Shown: in pieces, positions 8,774 to 17,284 of the stretch
Position numbering within the stretch: the first letter of the stretch is position 1
How the letters are laid out: each line of letters begins with the position of its first letter
Assembly (NCBI RefSeq): GCF_007994075.1
Contig: NZ_VIWU01000001.1
Coordinates: 4,526,001 to 4,590,000, forward strand
Source: Pseudonocardia hierapolitana
GTDB taxonomy: Bacteria > Actinomycetota > Actinomycetes > Mycobacteriales > Pseudonocardiaceae
DNA: 64,000 bases
Direction of reading: 5' to 3'
Program-made: the position numbers and the translations under genes
Notes under the pieces: model-generated
Seen by the model: only the letters and a program-made list of their open reading frames with translations
What the model was told of the DNA's origin: nothing
Database searches by the model: none

Positions 8774-9562
8774 AGAGTGCCACGTGGGCTCGTGGTGGCG
8801 ACCGCGGCGGCGACCGCGTTGGTGTGGGGGCTGTACGCGCTCGACCCGTCCGCATGGCCGGGGCTGACCGGCGCGATCGCGCAGACCGCGCTGTTGCTGG
8901 CAAACCTGGCGGTGACGACGAGGAGCCCGCGAACGAAGATCCTGATCGTGCGGGCGGTCCAGCGACGCGTCGTGAACCCGCTGGTCCGGCTGCTGTTCCG
9001 GGTCGGGATCAACCCGCTGGGTCTCGCGATCCTGGAGACGCGGGGTCGGGTGAGCGGTCAGCCGCGCACGACGCCGGTCGGCAACGGACGTGTCGGCGAC
9101 GAGTTCTGGATCATCGCCGAGCACGGGCTGCAGGCCGGGTACGTCCGCAACATCGAGCACGACCCGCGCGTGCGGATCCGGCTGCGCGTCGGATGGCGCT
9201 ACCGCTGGGTTTCCGGAGTCGCCGAGATCCGTCCGCACGACGATGCGCTGGCGCGGCAGCGGGCGATCATCCGCTGGCACCCCCTGCGGATCCTCAATGC
9301 GATGAACGTCCGGGTGCTCGGTGCCGAGCTGCTCGTGGTGCGCGTCCGGCTGCACGCCGTTGACGGGTCTCGCCCCGGCGCGACGCCGGTCCTGCCGGAC
9401 CACCGCGCGCTGCGCCGTCCCGTTCCCGAACCTGGAGGACGAGAGCGGCATGCTCAACGTCACCTGCTCGGAGGGGCTGTGGGCGCGCTATCGCACGGTG
9501 GCGGTGAGCAGTCGTCCACCGCTGTCGTGACGGCGATGAGGAACCGGTACGAGGGATCATGA
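8771..9562 (+). CDS. Ddn-type F420-dependent nitroreductase family protein with altered C-terminus
   Basis: 263 residues from ATG at 8771. A hydrophobic N-terminal segment is followed by the split-barrel domain of deazaflavin-dependent nitroreductases (ETRGRVSGQPRTTPVGNG, then EHDPRVRIRL), which bind coenzyme F420. The recognisable domain ends near LLVVRVRLHAV at about residue 197. The last 60 or so residues are read out of frame through a copied piece of dnaE2 and are therefore not native. The protein may still fold because the tail lies after the barrel. It is controlled by the divergent TetR gene; fbiC at 31 kb would supply F420 precursor. Confidence 0.75.
   Translation: MRVPRGLVVATAAATALVWGLYALDPSAWPGLTGAIAQTALLLANLAVTTRSPRTKILIVRAVQRRVVNPLVRLLFRVGINPLGLAILETRGRVSGQPRTTPVGNGRVGDEFWIIAEHGLQAGYVRNIEHDPRVRIRLRVGWRYRWVSGVAEIRPHDDALARQRAIIRWHPLRILNAMNVRVLGAELLVVRVRLHAVDGSRPGATPVLPDHRALRRPVPEPGGRERHAQRHLLGGAVGALSHGGGEQSSTAVVTAMRNRYEGS
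9422..9511 (+). repeat. 90-bp duplicate of the dnaE2 OB-fold region
   Basis: This stretch matches 7933-8022 inside dnaE2 at 87 of 90 positions with no gap. In the dnaE2 frame it still reads NLEDESGMLNVTCSEGLW, but here that frame has no start and stops soon after. It fused to the 3' end of the nitroreductase-like gene in another frame. It is a partial gene duplication in direct orientation 1489 bp downstream of its source. Confidence 0.92.
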
Positions 9563-10958
9563 CCCGGCAGCGACACCCGAGCGAGGCAGCCGGACGTGCA
9601 GGGCGGTCGCGCCCGGGCGGGAGTCGATCGTGATGGTCCCGCCGTGGCGCTCCACGACGATGCGCCGCGCGATGTCGAGGCCGAGGCCCGTGCCCTTGCC
9701 GACGTCCTTGGTCGAGAAGAACGCGTCGAACGCGCGCTCCGCCACCTGGGGCGACATCCCCGGCCCGGTGTCGGCGATCGACACCGCCACGGCGTCGCCG
9801 TCGGCGCGCACCGTCAGCCGGAGCGTTCCCGCGCCGTCCATCGCGTCGAGCGCGTTGTCGATCAGGTTGGTCCAGACCTGGTTCAGCTCGCTCGCGTAGG
9901 CGTCGATCGGCCGCACGTCGGACCCGTAGTCGCGGACGACCGTGACACCGCCGCCGATCCGGTCACCGAGCATCGCGAGTGTGCTGTCGAGTCCACTCGT
10001 CACGTCGACGCGCTGCAGCGACGCGCGGTCCATCTGGGAGTAGGACCTTCACGGTCGCGACCAGCTCGGAGATCCGGGCGGTCGACTCCTTGAGCTCGGC
10101 GAGCAGCGCGGTGGCCGACAGCGTGCTCGCCACCCACTCCAGGCCGGGCCCGAGGGCCGGTCCGCCGATCACGGCGGCCGCCCGCTCGCACCAGGCGATG
10201 TCGGCGCCCGCCGCGGCCAGCGCCGGGGCGAGGAGCCACTCCCGCTCGACACCGTGGTCGGCGAGCCAGTCCTCGATGTCGCCTTCGAGGTCGGACACGG
10301 TGAGCGGGTCCGAGGTGGCCGAGCGGGAGCCGAGCTCGCCGCGAAGGGCGTCCAGCGCGGCGAACTGCCGGGCGGAGAGCTCGCCGCCGGCGAGCAGGAC
10401 CTGCGACGACACCAGGGTCCGGTACGTCGCATCGAGCTCGTCGATCGCCCTGGTGGCGGCCGCGGCCGGGTTGTTGATCTGATGGGCGATACCCGCGGCG
10501 AGCGTGCCCAGCGCCACCAGCGACTGGTGCTGGCGCGCGGTCGACTCGATCGAGCGCGCCGTGCGGTAGAGACCGCTGATCAGGTGGCTGCCGAAGGGGA
10601 ACCAGGCCCTCGCCAGCTCAGCCAGCGCCGCGGCGGGCACCCGGAGCACCCGCCCGGCGACCTGTCCGCGACCGGTCGCGAGGTAGACGCCGCCCTCGTC
10701 CCAGGCGCGGAACCCGCCCGCCCACCTGCCCGGCACGTCCATCCGGCCGACCACCGTCTCCTCGCGGCCGGCGCGACGGCTCAGCTCGATCGCGCCGTCC
10801 ACCAGCGCCCACCAGGCGTCCGCCGGCTCGCCCTCGTGGAACAGCTCGACACCGGGTTCGATCCGGACGACCGTGCCGGCCGCGATCAGCTGCGCGATCT
10901 GGTCGTCGGACAGGTCGCCGAACAGCGGCAGCGAGCGGAGGTCCTCGACGCGCAGCAC
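9557..10958 (-). pseudogene. Sensor histidine kinase with cyclic-nucleotide-binding domain, frameshifted
   Basis: The frame starts at GTG 10958 with a cNMP-binding-like domain (LPLFGDLSDDQIAQLI, then GVELFHEGEPADAWW) and a histidine-kinase dimerisation segment (LGTLAAGIAHQINNP, phospho-acceptor His). It then breaks near 10046, and the ATPase half (NLIDNALDAMDG N-box, ADTGPGMSP, GTGLGLDIARR) continues in another frame to 9557. Removing one C at 10046/10047 restores SYSQM and an intact protein of 466 residues. So it is either a recent 1-nt insertion or a sequencing error. No response regulator is adjacent. The stop overlaps the convergent nitroreductase-like gene by 6 bp. Confidence 0.8.
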
Positions 10959-11046
10959 AGGACACAGTAGACACCCCGCGCCCGACGTCGCCGCTCGCGG
11001 CAGCCCGGCCCAGCCCTGACGAGCAGAGGACTGGCAGGCTGCCCGG

Positions 11047-11652
11047 GTGGACCTGTCCGACGACGCCGAATACACCGACCTCGACATGTCCGAGGTGCGG
11101 GCGGGAGAGGCTCCGTGGCGGCGCCGCCGGTTCGTGCGCTGCCGTTTCGAGGAGGCGGACCTGCGCGGGCTGGTCACCGAGGCGTGCACGTTCGACGAGT
11201 GCGACTTCACCGGCGTTGACCTCGGCGATTCGGTTCACCAGGGCGGCGCGTTCCGCACCTGCCGGATCGTGCGGGCCACCCTCGGAGGCGCGACGTTCCG
11301 CGGCTGCTCGCTGCTGGGCACGTCGCTGATCGACTCCCGGCTGCGCCCGATCACCTTCACCGACTGCGACCTCACCCTCGCCGCCCTCGGCCGCTCCGAC
11401 CTGCGTGACACGGACCTGTCGGGGTTGCGGTTGCGGGAGGCGAACCTGGTGGAGGCCGACCTCCGGGGTACCGACCTGCAGGGCGCCGACCTCACCGGAG
11501 CCCGCCTGCTGCGCGCCCGGCTGGAGGGCGCCGACCTGCGCGGAGCCCGGATCGATGCGAACGGCCTGGTGCAGGCGCGGTTGGCGGGCGCCTCGGTGGA
11601 CGTCGAGCAGGCCATCGCGTTCGCGTCGGCCCATGGCCTCCGCGTCGCCTGA
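11047..11652 (+). CDS. Pentapeptide-repeat protein
   Basis: 201 residues from GTG at 11047. Much of the chain repeats A(D/N)L-x-x units, for example [20 protein letters not shown], which fold into a right-handed square beta-helix. Proteins of this size include the DNA mimics MfpA and Qnr that protect gyrase from quinolones, but many pentapeptide proteins do other jobs. The N-terminal 35 residues are not repeated. It is divergent from the broken sensor kinase (88 bp apart) and 61 bp upstream of folD. The gyrase role is only a possibility. Confidence 0.82.
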   Translation: MDLSDDAEYTDLDMSEVRAGEAPWRRRRFVRCRFEEADLRGLVTEACTFDECDFTGVDLGDSVHQGGAFRTCRIVRATLGGATFRGCSLLGTSLIDSRLRPITFTDCDLTLAALGRSDLRDTDLSGLRLREANLVEADLRGTDLQGADLTGARLLRARLEGADLRGARIDANGLVQARLAGASVDVEQAIAFASAHGLRVA

Positions 11653-11713
11653 CGTACCGTGTCTCGGCACACCGGACGATGAACGGCAGCCGCACGGCTG
11701 GGAGGATGGCCAC

Positions 11714-12568
11714 GTGACGGCGACGGTGATGGATGGGAAGGCCACCCTGCAGGAGCTGCTCGGCGAGCTGGCGGGGCGGGTCGAGAAGCTGCAGGCGAAC
11801 GGCGTGACGCCGGGCCTGGGCACGCTCCTCGTCGGCGACGACCCGGGCTCGCACTCGTACGTGCGGGGCAAGCACCGCGACTGCGCCAAGGTCGGGATCA
11901 CCTCGATCCAGCGGGAGCTGCCCGCCGATGCGTCCCAGGCCGACGTCGAGCGGGCCGTCGACGAGCTGAACGCCGACCCGGCCTGCACCGGGTTCATCGT
12001 CCAGCTGCCGCTCCCGAAGGGGCTCGACGCCGGGGCCGCGCTGGGGCGCATCGACCCGATGAAGGACGCCGACGGGCTCGCCCCGGTGAGCCTCGGGCGG
12101 CTGGTGCTCGGCGAGCCGGGGCCGCTGCCGTGCACGCCGCGCGGGATCGTCGAGCTCTGCCGCCGCTACGGCGTGGACCTGAACGGCGCGCGCGTCACCG
12201 TGGTCGGCCGCGGGGTCACGGTCGGGCGGCCGCTCGGGCTGCTGCTCACCCGCCGCTCGGAGAACGCCACCGTGACGCTCTGCCACACCGGCACGAAGGA
12301 CCTCGCCGCGGAGGTGCGCCGGGCGGACGTCGTGGTCGCCGCGGCCGGTGTCCAGGGGCTGATCACCGCCGACATGGTGCGGCCGGGGGCCACGGTCCTG
12401 GACGTCGGCGTCACGCGCACCGAGGCCGGACTGGTCGGGGACGTCGCACCCGAGGTGGCGGAGGTGGCCGGGCTGCTGGCGCCGATGCCGGGTGGGGTCG
12501 GGCCGATGACGCGGGCGATGCTGTTGACCAACGTGGTCGAGGCAGCCGAACGGAGCTTGTCGGAGTGA
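11714..12568 (+). CDS. folD: Bifunctional methylene-THF dehydrogenase/cyclohydrolase FolD
   Basis: 284 residues from GTG at 11714, the usual family length. It interconverts methylene-, methenyl- and formyl-tetrahydrofolate for purine and methionine synthesis. Family motifs seen are [14 protein letters not shown] (catalytic Lys in the Y-x-x-x-K pattern), [39 protein letters not shown] (NADP site) and [15 protein letters not shown]. The open frame extends upstream but overlaps the pentapeptide gene. The last codons (AERSLSE) are part of a 32-bp tandem repeat that continues past the stop. Confidence 0.96.
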   Translation: MTATVMDGKATLQELLGELAGRVEKLQANGVTPGLGTLLVGDDPGSHSYVRGKHRDCAKVGITSIQRELPADASQADVERAVDELNADPACTGFIVQLPLPKGLDAGAALGRIDPMKDADGLAPVSLGRLVLGEPGPLPCTPRGIVELCRRYGVDLNGARVTVVGRGVTVGRPLGLLLTRRSENATVTLCHTGTKDLAAEVRRADVVVAAAGVQGLITADMVRPGATVLDVGVTRTEAGLVGDVAPEVAEVAGLLAPMPGGVGPMTRAMLLTNVVEAAERSLSE

Positions 12569-12640
12569 GCATCGACGCCGAACGGAGCTTGTCGGAGTGA
12601 GCATCGACGCCGAACGGAGCTTGTCGAAGTGAGCATCAAT
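12545..12640 (+). repeat. 32-bp tandem repeat, three copies, over the folD stop
   Basis: Units begin at 12545, 12577 and 12609 with GCCGAACGGAGCTTGTCG and continue AGTGAGCATCGAC. Copies 1 and 2 are identical; copy 3 has two or three changes. Copy 1 encodes the folD C-terminus and stop. The period is not a multiple of 3, so it cannot add codons in frame. Confidence 0.9.
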
Positions 12641-12666
12641 GCAGTACGGGCGGTTGGCGAGCGGTC

Positions 12667-12957
12667 GTGACCGCGCTCCGCTCTCGCCTGCCGGTGCACG
12701 CGCCGATGACGTTCGTGCTGCTCATCGCGGCTGCGGGCATGGTCAGGACGCTCACGCAGCACTGGCGTGAGGGAGCGGTGCTGCTCGGCGGTGCGCTGAT
12801 CGTGGCGGCGATCCTGCGGTTGTTGCTGCCGACGGAACGGGTCGGGTTGCTCGCGATCCGCAGCCGCCCGATCGACGTGCTCTGCTACGGCGGCCTCGGC
12901 ACGGTGATCTCCGTGTTGGCCATGACGATCACCGCGAGCCTGCTGAACGGCGGGTGA
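12667..12957 (+). CDS. DUF3017 small membrane protein
   Basis: 96 residues from GTG at 12667 with three hydrophobic segments (about 14-31, 38-53 and 74-92) and a basic loop, a small integral membrane protein. DUF3017 proteins follow folD in many actinobacteria, and the function is unknown. The stop overlaps the start of the next gene (GTGA). Confidence 0.8.
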   Translation: MTALRSRLPVHAPMTFVLLIAAAGMVRTLTQHWREGAVLLGGALIVAAILRLLLPTERVGLLAIRSRPIDVLCYGGLGTVISVLAMTITASLLNGG

Positions 12958-13562
12958 GGATGTCCCGGCGACGGCTGCGCCCGCTGCGTCCCGACGAGCT
13001 CGACCCCGACCAGCGCGCCGTGTACGACGCGCTCGCCGATCCGCCCGGCCGGGTGGGGCTGGATGCCGACGGGAGCCTGCGCGGCCCGTTCGACGCGATG
13101 CTGCGGGCCCCGCGGTCGGGTGCTGCCCTGCAGTCGGTGGGCGCGGCGCTGCGGTACGGCAGCGTGCTGCCCGAGCGGGTCCGCGAGCTCGCGACGCTCC
13201 AGGTGGCGGCGCACCACCGGTCGGACTTCGAGTGGTTCGCGCACGCGCCGCTCGCAACCGCTGCCGGGCTGCCCGCGGCGCTGGTGGATGCGGTCCGGAC
13301 CGGCGGGCCGGTCGAGCCGGACGACCCGGCGGAGCGCGCGGCGTCCGTCGCGGTCACGCAGCTGCTCGCGACGGGCGACGTCGACGACGACGCCTGGGCG
13401 GGCGTCGTCGGCGCGCTCGGTGAGGCCGGCGCGGTCGAGCTCACGACGCTCGTCGGCTACTACTCGCTCCTCGCGATGCAGATGCGCGTGCTGCGCGTGC
13501 CGCTCCCGCCGGACGCTCCGGCGGTCGGTTGGGACGGACCGCGCGGCATCATCGGGGAATGA
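12954..13562 (+). CDS. Carboxymuconolactone decarboxylase-like protein
   Basis: 202 residues, GTG at 12954 or ATG at 12960. The segment ERVRELATLQVAAHHRSDFE resembles the AhpD/CMD core helix, where E and H are conserved. The CxxC pair of the peroxidase AhpD is absent, so it is not expected to act as an alkylhydroperoxidase. Relatives are carboxymuconolactone decarboxylases and uncharacterised actinobacterial proteins. It overlaps DUF3017 upstream and DUF2252 downstream by 4 nt or less, so the three form a coupled transcript with folD. Substrate unknown. Confidence 0.72.
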   Translation: MRMSRRRLRPLRPDELDPDQRAVYDALADPPGRVGLDADGSLRGPFDAMLRAPRSGAALQSVGAALRYGSVLPERVRELATLQVAAHHRSDFEWFAHAPLATAAGLPAALVDAVRTGGPVEPDDPAERAASVAVTQLLATGDVDDDAWAGVVGALGEAGAVELTTLVGYYSLLAMQMRVLRVPLPPDAPAVGWDGPRGIIGE

Positions 13563-14872
13563 CCGACCGCTCGGAACGGATCGTCGACACCCTGGTCGAG
13601 GCCTTTGCCGACCTCATGACGGCCGATCCGGCAGCATTTCGGACAAAATTCCGCAAAATGGCTGCCGATCCGTTCGCGTTCTACCGCGGGAGTGCGTGCC
13701 TGTTCTACGCGGACGTCGCCGAGCGGGACGACCCGTGGGCCGACGAGCGGACGAGCCGGATCTGGATCCAGGGCGACCTGCACGCGGAGAACTTCGGCAC
13801 CTACATGGACGGCGACGGTGTGCTGATCTTCGACGTGAACGACTTCGACGAGGCGTACGTCGGGCACTTCACCTGGGACATCACCCGGTTCGCCGCCAGC
13901 ATGGCGTTGCTGGGCTGGCGCAAGGCGATCTCGGACGCCGACATCTCCCGCCTCGTCGAGCGGTACGTGCGGGCGTATCTCGACCGGGTGCGGTGGTTCG
14001 TCGACCAGGCCGACGACCGCAGCTTCTCGTTGCGGCTCGACACCACCGAAGGCGCCATCCACCAGGTGTTGCAGCTGGCGAAGCTGCGCACGCGGGTCGG
14101 CCTGCTCGATGCCGTCACCGAGACGGAGGGGTTCGACCGCGTGCTGCGAGAGGTGCCGGGCCTGCGGCGGCTCGAGGAGGCCGAGCGAGCGGCGGCGACG
14201 GAGGCGTTCGAGCGCTACCTCGACTCGATCCCGCAGGCGAAACGGTTCCGCGGGGTGACCTACCGGGTCAAGGACGTGGCCGGGCGCTCCGGCTTCGGTA
14301 TCGGCAGCGCCGGGCTCCCGGCGTACACCGTGCTGATCGAGGGCTACAACCAGGCGCTGGACAACGACGTGGTGCTGTCGATGAAGCAGGGCAACGTCGC
14401 CGCCCCGTCGCGGGTGGTGACCGATCCCGCGATCGCGGGCGCCTTCCGCCACCACGGCCACCGCACGGCGGTGTCGCAGCGGGCGCTGCAGGCCCACGCC
14501 GACCCGCTGCTGGGCTGGACCGACCTCGACGGCGTCGGTTTCGTGGTGAGCGAGGTGTCGCCGTACGAGGCGGACCTGGACTGGTCGGAGCTCACGGAGC
14601 CGGCCGAGATCGCCCCCGTGGTGGACTACCTGGGCCGGGCCACGGCGAAGGTGCACTGCGTGGCCGACTCCGACGCCGACCACTCCCTCGTGCCGTTCCA
14701 GACCGAGGAAGCGATCGCCCAGGTCGTCGCCGGGCGGGAGGACGAGTTCGTGGCGTGGGTGGTGGAGTTCGCCCACGACTACGCGGCGCAGGTGCGGGAG
14801 GACCACGCCCTCTTCGTCGAGGCGTTCCGGCACGGCCGCGTCCCGGGCGTGTCCGCTTCCGCCGGAGCGTGA
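13559..14872 (+). CDS. DUF2252 kinase-like protein
   Basis: 437 residues from ATG at 13559, which overlaps the previous stop (ATGA). Typical DUF2252 motifs: MAADPFAFYRGSACLFY, IQGDLHAENFGTY (kinase-like catalytic loop, D followed by H-x-E-N), FDVNDFDEAY (metal-binding DFD) and YLGRATAKVHC. This architecture resembles small-molecule kinases such as APH and HipA, but no substrate is established for the family. Cytoplasmic, no signal peptide. It ends 1 nt before the convergent vapC stop. Confidence 0.85.
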   Translation: MTDRSERIVDTLVEAFADLMTADPAAFRTKFRKMAADPFAFYRGSACLFYADVAERDDPWADERTSRIWIQGDLHAENFGTYMDGDGVLIFDVNDFDEAYVGHFTWDITRFAASMALLGWRKAISDADISRLVERYVRAYLDRVRWFVDQADDRSFSLRLDTTEGAIHQVLQLAKLRTRVGLLDAVTETEGFDRVLREVPGLRRLEEAERAAATEAFERYLDSIPQAKRFRGVTYRVKDVAGRSGFGIGSAGLPAYTVLIEGYNQALDNDVVLSMKQGNVAAPSRVVTDPAIAGAFRHHGHRTAVSQRALQAHADPLLGWTDLDGVGFVVSEVSPYEADLDWSELTEPAEIAPVVDYLGRATAKVHCVADSDADHSLVPFQTEEAIAQVVAGREDEFVAWVVEFAHDYAAQVREDHALFVEAFRHGRVPGVSASAGA

Positions 14873-14873
14873 A

Positions 14874-15257
14874 TCAGAGCGCGAACGGCGGCTCGAGACC
14901 GTCGAACATCGGGAAGTGCGTGACGTTGACCGTGGCGAGCTCGCACCCGTGCACCTCGGCGCACGCCGCGATCAGGTAATCGGCCGTGCCGATCGCGGCG
15001 TGCGATCGGCGGAACTTCCGGCGGAACTCGCCTGCCCGCGACGCGACGGACGGGTCGATCGGCATCGGCTGGAGGGAGCCGAGGAGCCGGGTGACCTCGA
15101 GGCGCTCGCCCGATCGCATCCCGCCCGCGATCTCGGCGATCGACACGACGCTGACGGCCAGCGGCCCGGTGCGGCGCCGGGCGTCGACGAGCCAGTCGCG
15201 GGCGACCTCCACGCCGCGCAGGTGTGCGATCAGCACGTCGGAGTCGACGAGGATCAC
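14874..15257 (-). CDS. vapC: VapC-type PIN-domain toxin
   Basis: 127 residues from GTG at 15257, which overlaps the antitoxin stop (GTGA). The PIN-domain acidic residues are seen in VDSDVLIAHLRG, SIAEIAGG, and GTADYLIAACAE with the final acidic turn NVTHFPMF. VapC proteins are metal-dependent ribonucleases that cut tRNA or rRNA when freed from their antitoxin. The open frame upstream is not used because it overlaps vapB. Second gene of a vapBC operon. Confidence 0.88.
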   Translation of the reverse strand: MILVDSDVLIAHLRGVEVARDWLVDARRRTGPLAVSVVSIAEIAGGMRSGERLEVTRLLGSLQPMPIDPSVASRAGEFRRKFRRSHAAIGTADYLIAACAEVHGCELATVNVTHFPMFDGLEPPFAL

Positions 15258-15508
15258 GAGGTGGCGATCCGCTCCAGGTGGGCACCGCGTTCGCCGTCGG
15301 TGCGATCGAGCTCGATCTCCACGTCGGTGAGCAGGCCGAACGACATGTCGATCGCCGCCAGGTCGGCACCGAGTCGGTCCGAGTCGCTGTGCAGCAACCG
15401 GTCGAGCAGCTGCCGGATCAGTTCGGCACGCGACACCCCTTCCGCACGAGCGCGCCGGTCGAGCTGCGCGACCTGCTCGTCCGTGAGGTAGATGTTCGTG
15501 CGGTGCAT
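15254..15508 (-). CDS. vapB: Ribbon-helix-helix antitoxin (VapB type)
   Basis: 84 residues from ATG at 15508 (MHRTNIYLTDEQVAQLD); an upstream ATG at 15529 adds seven residues. The N-terminus is a ribbon-helix-helix DNA-binding domain (RTNIYLTDEQ then GVSRAELIRQLLDRLL). The C-terminal tail should wrap the VapC toxin. An inverted repeat covering its start codon is the likely autoregulatory operator. It lies just downstream of the ABC ATPase on the same strand. Confidence 0.85.
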   Translation of the reverse strand: MHRTNIYLTDEQVAQLDRRARAEGVSRAELIRQLLDRLLHSDSDRLGADLAAIDMSFGLLTDVEIELDRTDGERGAHLERIATS

Positions 15509-15516
15509 ACACCGCA
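15499..15516. promoter_or_regulatory. Candidate vapBC operator
   Basis: TGCGGTGCATACACCGCA has perfect 7-bp arms and a 4-nt spacer and spans the vapB ATG at 15508. A further half-site (CCGCACC) lies at 15524. This position fits autoregulation by the VapBC complex. Confidence 0.6.
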
Positions 15517-15530
15517 CCACACACCGCACC

Positions 15531-16487
15531 TCATCGGCGGGCGTACAACGTGCGGACGAGGTCCTCGATCGACGGCTCGACGACGGTCACGTCGCGCAGC
15601 TCCACCCGCGCCGCGACCGCGGCGATCAGCGCAGCGGCGGTGGTGTCGGCCGGGGCGAACGCCAGCCGCTGGCGCAGGCCGCCTGCTTCGACGCGGACGT
15701 CGCGGACGCCTGACAGGCCGTTCAGCGGCGCGGCCGGCTCGGTCAGCTCCACGACGACCTCGCGCGCACCGCCGGAGCGGGCGCGCAGCGCGTCGATCGT
15801 GTCGTCGGCCACGACCCGCCCCTGATCGATCACGACGACGCGCCGGCAGAGCCGCTCGACGTCCGGCAGGTCGTGCGTGGTGAGCAGGATCGTCATGCCG
15901 TCGACGACGTTGACCTCCTGCAGGAACGCGCGGAGCCGCTCCTTGCTCACCAGGTCGAGCCCGACGGTCGGCTCGTCGAGCACCAGCAACCGCGGGCCGT
16001 GCAGCAGGGCGGCGGTCACCTCGCCGCGCATCCGCTGGCCCAGCGACAGCTGCCGCACCGGGACGTCGAGGAACGGGGCGAGCTCCAGCACCTCCACGCA
16101 TCGCTCCAACCGTGCCCGGTGCTCTGGTCCGGGCACGCGGTGGATCGCCCCGAGCAGCTCGAAGCTGTCGCGCAGCGGGAGGTCCCACCACAGCTGGCTG
16201 CGCTGCCCGAACACCACGCCGAGCCGGCGGGCGAGTTCGCGCCGCTGCCGCGTGGGGTCCAGCCCGCAGACCCGGAGCCGGCCGGTGGTCGGGACGAGGA
16301 TGCCGGTCAACATCTTGATCGTCGTCGACTTGCCGGCCCCGTTCGGGCCGAGGAAGCCCACCGCTTCGCCGGGCGCGATGCGCAGGTCGACGTCGCTCAC
16401 CGCAACGACGCGGCGCCGCGCGCGGCGGCGGCCGACCGTGAACTCGCGCCGCAGGCCCTCGGTCTCGACGATGTTCTCGGCGCTCAT
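15531..16487 (-). CDS. ABC-2 type transporter ATPase
   Basis: 318 residues from ATG at 16487. Walker A GPNGAGKSTTIKML, Q-loop region FGQRSQLWWDLP, signature LSLGQRMRGE, Walker B LLVLDEPTVGLD and the H-loop TTHD are all present. The QRSQLWWDLP segment is typical of the DUF990/ABC-2 group that pairs with two permeases. It energises export by the two membrane proteins encoded upstream. The start overlaps the stop of the permease (TCATGA on the plus strand). The substrate is unknown; relatives are implicated in drug or lipid export. Confidence 0.92.
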   Translation of the reverse strand: MSAENIVETEGLRREFTVGRRRARRRVVAVSDVDLRIAPGEAVGFLGPNGAGKSTTIKMLTGILVPTTGRLRVCGLDPTRQRRELARRLGVVFGQRSQLWWDLPLRDSFELLGAIHRVPGPEHRARLERCVEVLELAPFLDVPVRQLSLGQRMRGEVTAALLHGPRLLVLDEPTVGLDLVSKERLRAFLQEVNVVDGMTILLTTHDLPDVERLCRRVVVIDQGRVVADDTIDALRARSGGAREVVVELTEPAAPLNGLSGVRDVRVEAGGLRQRLAFAPADTTAAALIAAVAARVELRDVTVVEPSIEDLVRTLYARR

Positions 16488-17284
16488 GACCCGGCTCCCT
16501 GGTAGTGGCGGATTGCGGCGCGCCAGACGAGCGCCGCGACGAGCACGGCGACGACGGCGACGAGCGGTGCGGCGTAGCGCAGGGCGTGCGGCAGGCCGAG
16601 CGGGTCGGGCCGGTCCAGGAGCGCGAGGGCGGGGAAGTAGGCGACGAACGCCGATGGCACCGCGTAGCAGAGCAGGCGGCGCAGCCACGGTCCGAACACG
16701 GTGATCGGGTACGCCGTGGTGAGCTGGGAGCCGTAGGTGAATGCGTTCGCCACCTCGCGCCCCTCGACCACCCAGAACGACACCGAGCAGGTGGCCACCC
16801 AGATCGCGCTGGTGATCGTCGCGCCGACCAGCGGGGTGCACAGGACTAGGAGCGCGTTCTGCGGCGTGGGTTCCACCTCGCCATGGGCCAGGACGACGGC
16901 CAGCACGATCGCGCCGACCGCCGCGCGGCCGAGGCGGCGCAGCTGCAGATCGCTCGTCATGAGCTGGGGGAGCAGGCCGAGGGGCCGGGCGAGCAGGACG
17001 TCGAGCTCGCCGGTGCGGATCCAGCGGGGCAGGTCGTCGAGCTGGCCGACGGCGAGGTCGGCGAGGCCGAACGAGATCCCGGCGAACCCGTAGATCAGCA
17101 GCACCTCGTCGCGGTTGAAGCCGCCGAGCGACTCGACCTGCGCGAACACGATGAGGATCACGGCGAGCTCGTTGGCCTGGGCGATCGCCTGCCCGAGCGC
17201 GTCGAGACCGAACGAGACGGGATAGGCGAGCTGGCTGCGTACCCGCGAGCCGAGGATGCGCAGGTGGACGCCGAGATCAGCCAC
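16484..17284 (-). CDS. ABC-2 family permease (second)
   Basis: 266 residues with six hydrophobic segments. ELAVILIVFAQVESLGGF, RTGELDVLLARPLGLL and the C-terminal ALRYAAPLVAVVAVLVAAL resemble the DUF990-type ABC-2 permease. It overlaps the upstream permease by 8 nt and the downstream ATPase by 4 nt, so it is a half of a heterodimeric exporter in one operon. Confidence 0.85.
   Translation of the reverse strand: MADLGVHLRILGSRVRSQLAYPVSFGLDALGQAIAQANELAVILIVFAQVESLGGFNRDEVLLIYGFAGISFGLADLAVGQLDDLPRWIRTGELDVLLARPLGLLPQLMTSDLQLRRLGRAAVGAIVLAVVLAHGEVEPTPQNALLVLCTPLVGATITSAIWVATCSVSFWVVEGREVANAFTYGSQLTTAYPITVFGPWLRRLLCYAVPSAFVAYFPALALLDRPDPLGLPHALRYAAPLVAVVAVLVAALVWRAAIRHYQGAGS

Noticed and set aside
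9557..10958. Programmed frameshift in the sensor kinase
   Set aside because: No slippery heptamer or downstream structure was seen; a simple 1-nt insertion explains it.
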